A stretch of DNA of 64,000 nucleotides from Allium sativum (Eukaryota; Streptophyta; Magnoliopsida; Asparagales; Amaryllidaceae). A model generated the notes under the pieces. That model was not told the DNA's origin and did not search any database. It was given only the letters and a program-made list of their open reading frames with translations. The position numbers and the translations under genes were made by a program. Position 1 is the first letter of the stretch. Each line of letters begins with the position of its first letter. Below are positions 58,191-64,000 of this stretch, piece by piece. The stretch spans positions 54,306,001 to 54,370,000 of the forward strand of contig CM060911.1 of the NCBI GenBank assembly GCA_030737875.1, read 5' to 3'.

Positions 58191-58299
58191 AAAATTTGAA
58201 AATTCTCAGAAACTAAAGGGTTGGAGAATGGAAGCCAGATCGAGCGTAGAGTTGATTAATCAAACCACTTTCGACTTTGTTCCTTTTCGGGGACGAAAA

Positions 58300-58317
58300 G
58301 TTTTAAGTGGGGGAGAT
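58300..58317 (+). other. GyH polypurine tract
   Basis: GTTTTAAGTGGGGGAGAT directly before TGTAACAACCC, preceded by the CTTTTCGGGGACGAAAAG inverted repeat. Confidence 0.93.
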
Positions 58318-61300
58318 TGTAACAACCCGAAAATCTGGGCCAGTTTAAAATTTTTATTTTGGCAATTTTAGCGAATTTTGAATATTTAAAATGAATTATT
58401 TTAAATAATATCGACGAGAAATTTATTTTGAATATATTTAGAACGTATATAATTATATACGTCGTCGTTAGAATATAAATATTTATATATAATTATAAAA
58501 GGAATTGAAAATGGCGCGGTAGTTCGATAATTCGATTTCAAACTTCATTTGAATGTACCGGGTGCAAAACAATCCGGATTTTAGTGAAACCAAAAACATT
58601 AGGATCTAATTGATAATATCTTTCCAACGAATCCGAAAAATCAAGATTTCATAGCGGGAATCAAAAGATATGTTCAGTTGAAAATTCTGAATAGTCGCTA
58701 TGGAATTCAGGCCCTTAAAAATAGACTTTTTGCAAACGACCTCGGATTTTGACGAAACCACTTTTGTTGGGTCCGTGATGTAAAGTTATTGCTAGATTCC
58801 AAATTTCATAATTTTCTGAATCAGTTTGTGAGCGTGGCAAAGGAAAACGCGTTTGACCAGTTTCAGTTGATTTTAATCGACTGGAAATTGGCCATTTTTC
58901 AAACGGTCTCAGAATTTGACGAAACTAGTTTTGTTAGGACCGTATCGTCAATACGAAGCTAGAAAATATTTTTCTAGAATTTTTCTAGTTAGTATGTGAC
59001 CCCGGTAATTTGAAATGTACGTTTAAAATTCAACATAAGGATTTAAATGTAAATTCAACGGAAACTATTCGAAACAGTCGAATCAGCCTACGATACATAT
59101 CCCATTGTGTTCGGAATGGGGGTAAAACGCTATGGACGACAGGCGGTGGGCCTCGTTTCGAGGTCGTATGTAAAAGTCAACTTTTTGAAAATAAATTAAT
59201 TAAATAAAAAAAACCCTTCTCCTTCTATAACTTCTGCCCCCCCCCCCCCCGTTTCAATTTCATTTCAGAGAAATAAAAAAAAACCCAAATCCCGTAGCCC
59301 CGTCGCCTTCTCCTCCGCTCCACCTCCTCCTCAACCACGACCGCCGATCTACCCTCCTACCCCGCCACCGTTCGACAGTCGTGCCCAGCCACACGCCGCC
59401 TCGTTGATCGCTGGACCTCCCATCTCGCGCCCCTCTCCACTCCATCTCGACGAACCCTAGCCCTCCCCTGGAAATCGATTCAAGGAAAAATGGCGGCCAC
59501 CAACTCGCGAACCAGCACCACACACTCGACCCCTCCCCTCCCCTCCTCCGACTATGCAGCGCACCCCCTCCGACCGTCCACCGGCGGTGGAACCCCTCCT
59601 CCCACTTAGGGCAACAGAGGTAAGTTTTACTTAATATAAAAAAAATGGTTGTTTAATTTGGTAGTTAAGCAAATTTCTGGATTTTAATTAAAGAAAAGTA
59701 TATATTTTTAATAAGGAAAAATGCGATCTTTTGATAAGGAAAAATACGTATGTCATTGAGTTAAAAATCGAATTTTTTTTTGTAGAAGAAAAATAAAAAT
59801 TGAATTTTTATATATGTAGAAGAATAATTAAAATTAGATTTTTCATGAAGTGAAGGCTAGATTTTTATCTACAGAAATAAATAGATTTTTAACATTAAAA
59901 AGATATGATTTTTAACAGTGAAAAAAAATGATTTTTATATTTTTAAAGTATTAAAAATATAGTTTTTATATTTTTAAAGAATTAAAAATATGATTTTTAT
60001 ATTTTTAAAGTATTAAAAATATAATCTTTACTATATAGAAGTGGTAGAAATATGATTTTTGGTTAGGTAGAGAATTAAAAATATAATTTTTACATGATAG
60101 GAATATTAAAAATATCATCTTTATATAGGTAGATATGAAAAGACGATATTTTGATATGAGTAGTGAAGTAAAAATATGATTTTTACTTCAAGGAAAAATA
60201 TAAACTTTATTTTTATAAAGGCGAAATCTTTATTTTTATAAAGGCGAAATCTATATTTTTGAAAATATAATTTTTATCTCTATAACAACATGGTAAAAAT
60301 TCAATTTTTATATAAGTATAACGACGAAAATTCTATTTTTACAAATATGAAATAGCGATGAAAATTCTATTTTCACAATATGAAGTTAGCGATAAAAATA
60401 TGATTTTTATATAATAGAGAATATAAAAATGTGATTTTTATATATACAGTGTATACGGGCAACGAAGGTGATAAAAAGGCGAGAACGAAGAAGATTTCTA
60501 TCAATGAAGTGCCGTGGAGCTAGGATAGCTATCGGTGAGAATTTCTCACCTTTCAATTTAATTTTTCTAGTTATATATATATACTAGGATGCAGACGGTG
60601 CTTAGTAGCACCCGACACAATCGTCCACAGACCATGGACTTGTTTGTTTGGTTGAATAAATTAATTTGATGACTTGATGTGAATTGGTTGTTTGGTGAAT
60701 TTGATTGATGTGTGAATGGCATGGGCCTTCACTAGACCGGGGATAAGGCTAAGCCTCGTCCCGTTTCTAGTATTGTGCCGTTATGCCGCCGAAATTTTCT
60801 AAAAGAAGTTAGAAAAATAAAAATATCATTTTATTTAAAGAATGAACTGAATAGAAATTCATATGTTGGAATAAAATGTTTTGTCATTAAAATTATAATT
60901 TTTAACGTGAATGTGAATAAATAAATATTCATTTACAAACCGGACGGTTTGTTTATGTACACCTATTTGAAGGACATTGATTGGGACGATAAATTTTACA
61001 CATCGCCCAACTGCACAAATAAAATATGCGTTTGATTGTTTGAAACCCCACACGGGTGTTGGGATGAAATTTGAAGTTCACTCATCTTGATTGATTAAAT
61101 ATGTCGATCGATTGATTGACAGGCTGTTATAAGCGTTAGATATCTATATTTGATGCTTATACAGTGTAGTGCACTTTGGTTGATGATTGATTATTTTTCA
61201 ATGCTATTATATGTGTGTAATGCGTGAAAATCCATATAATTAACTTTATATGGTAATTGATTGGGCCTCATTCCAATTTGATAAATAAAGAATATTATAA

Positions 61301-64000
61301 AATAAAAGTTCATGTGTTGACAGTACTCATCCATTGAGATTGGTCATGTGTTGAACGAAATATTTTGATAATAACAACTATTTTGAAAAAGAAATATTTG
61401 AAATAGAATATTTGAAAATAGAAATTTATGAAGCCGTGTGGATTAGATTGACGCCATTTTAACGTAAACGATATTTATATCGATTTTATCGATTTCGAAA
61501 TGAATTGAATTGAAAACGATTTCGAAATGAATTGAATTGAAAACGATTTCGAAATGAATTGAATTGAAAACGATTTCGAAATGAATTGAATTGAAAACGA
61601 TTTCGAAATGAATTGAATTGAAAACGATTTCGAAATGAATTGAATTGAAAACGATTTCGAAATGAATTGAATTGAAAACGATTTCGAAATGAATTGATTG
61701 AAAACGATTTCGAAATGAATTGAATTGAAAACGATTTCGAAATGAATTGAATTGAAAACGATTTCGAAATGAATTGAATTGAAAACGATTTCGAAATGAA
61801 TTGAATTGAAAACGATTTCGAAATGAATTGAATTGAAAACGATTTCGAAATGAATTGAATTGAAAACGATTTCGAATTGAATTGAAAGCGAATTGAAAAC
61901 GAATTCAAATTGAATTGAAATTTGAATTGAATAGAAATGAATTTTAAAACGAATTTATAAAGAAGAATTCAATTTTGATTTGAATTGAAATGGAAGTTGA
62001 AATTGCTTTTGAAACGAATTTAAAACTATTTATAAAATTCGTTTTAAATAGAAATCGACGAAATATATATTATATATATTATATATATAATATAATGGCC
62101 TGAATAGAACGCGCCGCGCCGCGGCAGTTCGTGAATTTCGACCATTTATTTCAAACGGACATTACGGGAGATCCGACCGTCGGATTCTCCTAAAACCGGA
62201 ACCGTTGGGTTCGTATCGAGAAGAGACTTCTAATGAACATTAGAAATTTGAAATCTAACGGTTAGATTTGGAGTTACGTCCAAATCAAATTTGAAAAAGG
62301 TCGCCGTAAGTGCAGTTCGATGGCCGTTGATGGAAATCGACTGTACGGGCCTTGATAAAATTATTAAAAATAGTAATAATTTGTGTAAAATCATAAGAAA
62401 TGATTTAGAAAGATTTGGGATGAAAAACTCCATATTTGAAAAGATAAAAATAGATTTTTATCGAAATGAACTAGTTTTGAACTAGAAATATAATTCTATT
62501 TATTTTTAAATAAATAAATTGAATTTGAAAAGGGTTTTAAAAATAACCAAAATTTCCAATGATTGCATTGGAGTGGATTTGAATCGAAATTGTCTTCGGA
62601 ATATTTCGATGTTGGAATTCGTGATTACACAGATGTTGTTATGGAAATTTGAAAGATATATATTTATATCATTATTTCCAATACGACATTTGTTAATCGT
62701 AGAATTTGATATTGAATATAAGCCGATATATTTTCTATTCAGAGCCTTGTATTTAATATCAAATGTGATTTGGGTTTATCGTGAATCGTGTTTTAGATGA
62801 CATTGGTTCTTTAACCCAATTAAAGACAGGATATTGATTTTTGAAAGAGATTAAAGCTAAGTGGAGTTTTAATGAGTCTTTAATTAGATTGAAAAGTGAA
62901 TTGATAATTTAAATTATCAAATCTGAAAAGTGATCGAGAATGGAGTACCACCAGTTTTGCTCCAAAGCGATAGTTAAATCTTTAATTAGATTTGAACGTG
63001 AAATGGTAATTAATTTTACCGATAACACAGTGGTGTTAGATGTGGAGTATTACCAGTTTTCTCCATGGGATATATAGGTTGGGATTGGAAATAAAATAAA
63101 TAATTACTTCGGTGTGGTTCGTTAATCCCGACTAGTTTGAAATGATACCCAAAGGAAGATTAAAGAATAAATTTAGAAGAATTTATCTTGGATAAAATTA
63201 ATGGGAACCTTTCCCTAAAAATGTGATTTTGTGAATGAAAGAATATTCTGAAGTGGAATGAGGCGTTTGTTGTGTTGGTGTAACATTTGTTTATTATATA
63301 TACGTGGGTTATTCAGAAAGGCCGGGTTATACCCATTCTGAATAACTGATTCGACGTGGTGTCGAAGATGAAGACGGTGGTCGAAGACCAGAAGTCTTCA
63401 CGTCGTTTGGGTGATTACTGATGATCTTGATTGGGCTGTACACCCAAGAAGATGGAAACAGTTAGTGATCGTCCAGACGTACTTGGAGATCGATGGATAT
63501 GCGGGGTACTAGGTGCTTCCGGTTTCGTTCAGACCCAGAACGGACTTGTAAATGGACTGTGTGTCTGACATTGGATTTTAGTCCGTGTGATTGATCTCTA
63601 TTAAATATATATCTGTTTGGCGGCGGAGAATTTATTCTCTTGTTTAACGCCCTTCTCTGAGACGTACGAGCTCAGGGGTTATATATTGATGGATATCAAA
63701 CGCATGGAGTGAATTGCCTGTGTGGCATGCCTAAGTGGCAAATGATCAAGGCTTCTGTTGAAAAGCAAAGTCTTGTGGTTGATGATCAAAGCACGGCCTT
63801 TGTGGCATAGCTTTGTGTAACGTTGATTCGCGAGCTTCACACCCGGTATGAACCAAAAACGGGAGAGGACGTCAGGGAGGGCATGCGTTTCTTTCTAGCT
63901 AGAAGTGGCGTCAGTGGTTTTACACGCCCTGACGAGTTTGACTTATGTGGTTGTTGCTGTTGCGAGGCGCCTTGGTTATATCGGTTTCGGCCGATGCATT
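58318..64000 (+). repeat. GyH 3' LTR, cut by window end (5683 bp visible)
   Basis: Near-identical to 50605-56330. Differences seen: scattered substitutions, a C run one or two bases longer, a 5-bp CCCCT insertion at about 59538, two instead of three TATAAAGGCGAAATC units (about 60200-60250), and a (TA)n tract of 5-6 instead of about 20 units (60573). About 1 kb of the LTR should lie beyond the window. Confidence 0.93.
61491..61867 (+). repeat. 27-bp tandem array, 14 copies, GyH 3' LTR
   Basis: The same unit and copy number as 53818-54195, with a single-base deletion in one unit near 61697 (377 bp instead of 378). Confidence 0.95.

Larger units (their letters stand above)
57289..58317 (+). 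other. GyH interior (1029 bp, non-coding)
   Basis: Contains the PBS, two leader hairpins, about 500 bp of AT-rich spacer, the conserved block and the PPT. No gag or pol motif in any frame. An open frame of 68 codons at 57516-57722 is not retained in GyG. Confidence 0.9.
50605..64000 (+). mobile_element. GyH: giant-LTR, non-coding gypsy element (right end outside window)
   Basis: 5' LTR 50605-57288 (6684 bp), PBS, 1029-bp interior, PPT and 3' LTR from 58318 to the window edge (5683 bp visible). Left target duplication GATGT (50600-50604). The two LTRs are nearly identical: in the first 1.3 kb I count about ten substitutions, so this is the youngest insertion here. Expected full size is about 14.4 kb, of which LTRs make up about 93 percent. 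It lies in the LTR of its relative GyG, in opposite orientation. Confidence 0.93.

Overview
The window is plant nuclear DNA and consists almost entirely of transposable elements. I see no intact host gene. Evidence for a plant: Ty3/gypsy chromovirus pol with a chromodomain (Tekay/Del-like), primer-binding sites matching initiator tRNA-Met, polypurine tracts of the GTGGGGGAGAT type, and a CACTA transposon carrying a fragment of a plant RING-finger gene. I cannot name the species. Base composition is AT-rich, with (TA)n microsatellites throughout.

Layout. I use private names GyA to GyH. GyA (1-5367, minus) is a decayed gypsy element with a truncated 5' LTR. GyB (5368 to about 11700, plus) is a 5.7 kb LTR plus leader, lacking its coding part and 3' LTR. 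GyC (about 11700-38058, plus) is an old chromovirus relic of the GyA family, cut into three pieces by later insertions. GyD, a 4.85 kb solo LTR (12492-29357, target duplication GTTCC), sits in the RT gene of GyC. GyE (14797-26810, minus, target duplication GTGTA) sits in GyD. It is a nearly intact chromovirus with gag, protease, RT, RNase H, integrase and chromodomain. A 3980 bp non-autonomous CACTA element (30141-34120, target duplication TAC) sits in the integrase part of GyC. GyF (38059-42005, plus), an LTR of the GyD family, sits in the 3' LTR of GyC. GyG (42006-50604 and beyond, minus) sits in GyF. GyH (50605-64000 and beyond, plus) sits in the 5' LTR of GyG.

The most unusual content is the GyG/GyH family. 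It has enormous LTRs (6412 and 6684 bp) around a tiny non-coding interior (1028 and 1029 bp). These elements have no gag or pol. They share the PPT, LTR start, PBS and a 39-nt hairpin just downstream of the PBS with the coding-competent type GyE, so GyE-like machinery probably moves them in trans. The 39-nt hairpin recurs in GyB, GyE, GyG and GyH with at least five compensatory base-pair changes, which argues for a selected RNA structure such as a packaging or dimerisation signal.

Other points of interest are a captured RING-finger exon in the CACTA element, an 80-bp enhancer-like tandem repeat with GCTGACTCAG cores upstream of a TATA box in GyD, a 3.37 kb deletion in one LTR of GyE, a conserved block of about 200 bp that lies in the LTR of some elements and in the interior of others, and exon-like GC-rich leaders ending in splice donors inside the LTRs. 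All boundaries and identities were read by eye from the sequence.
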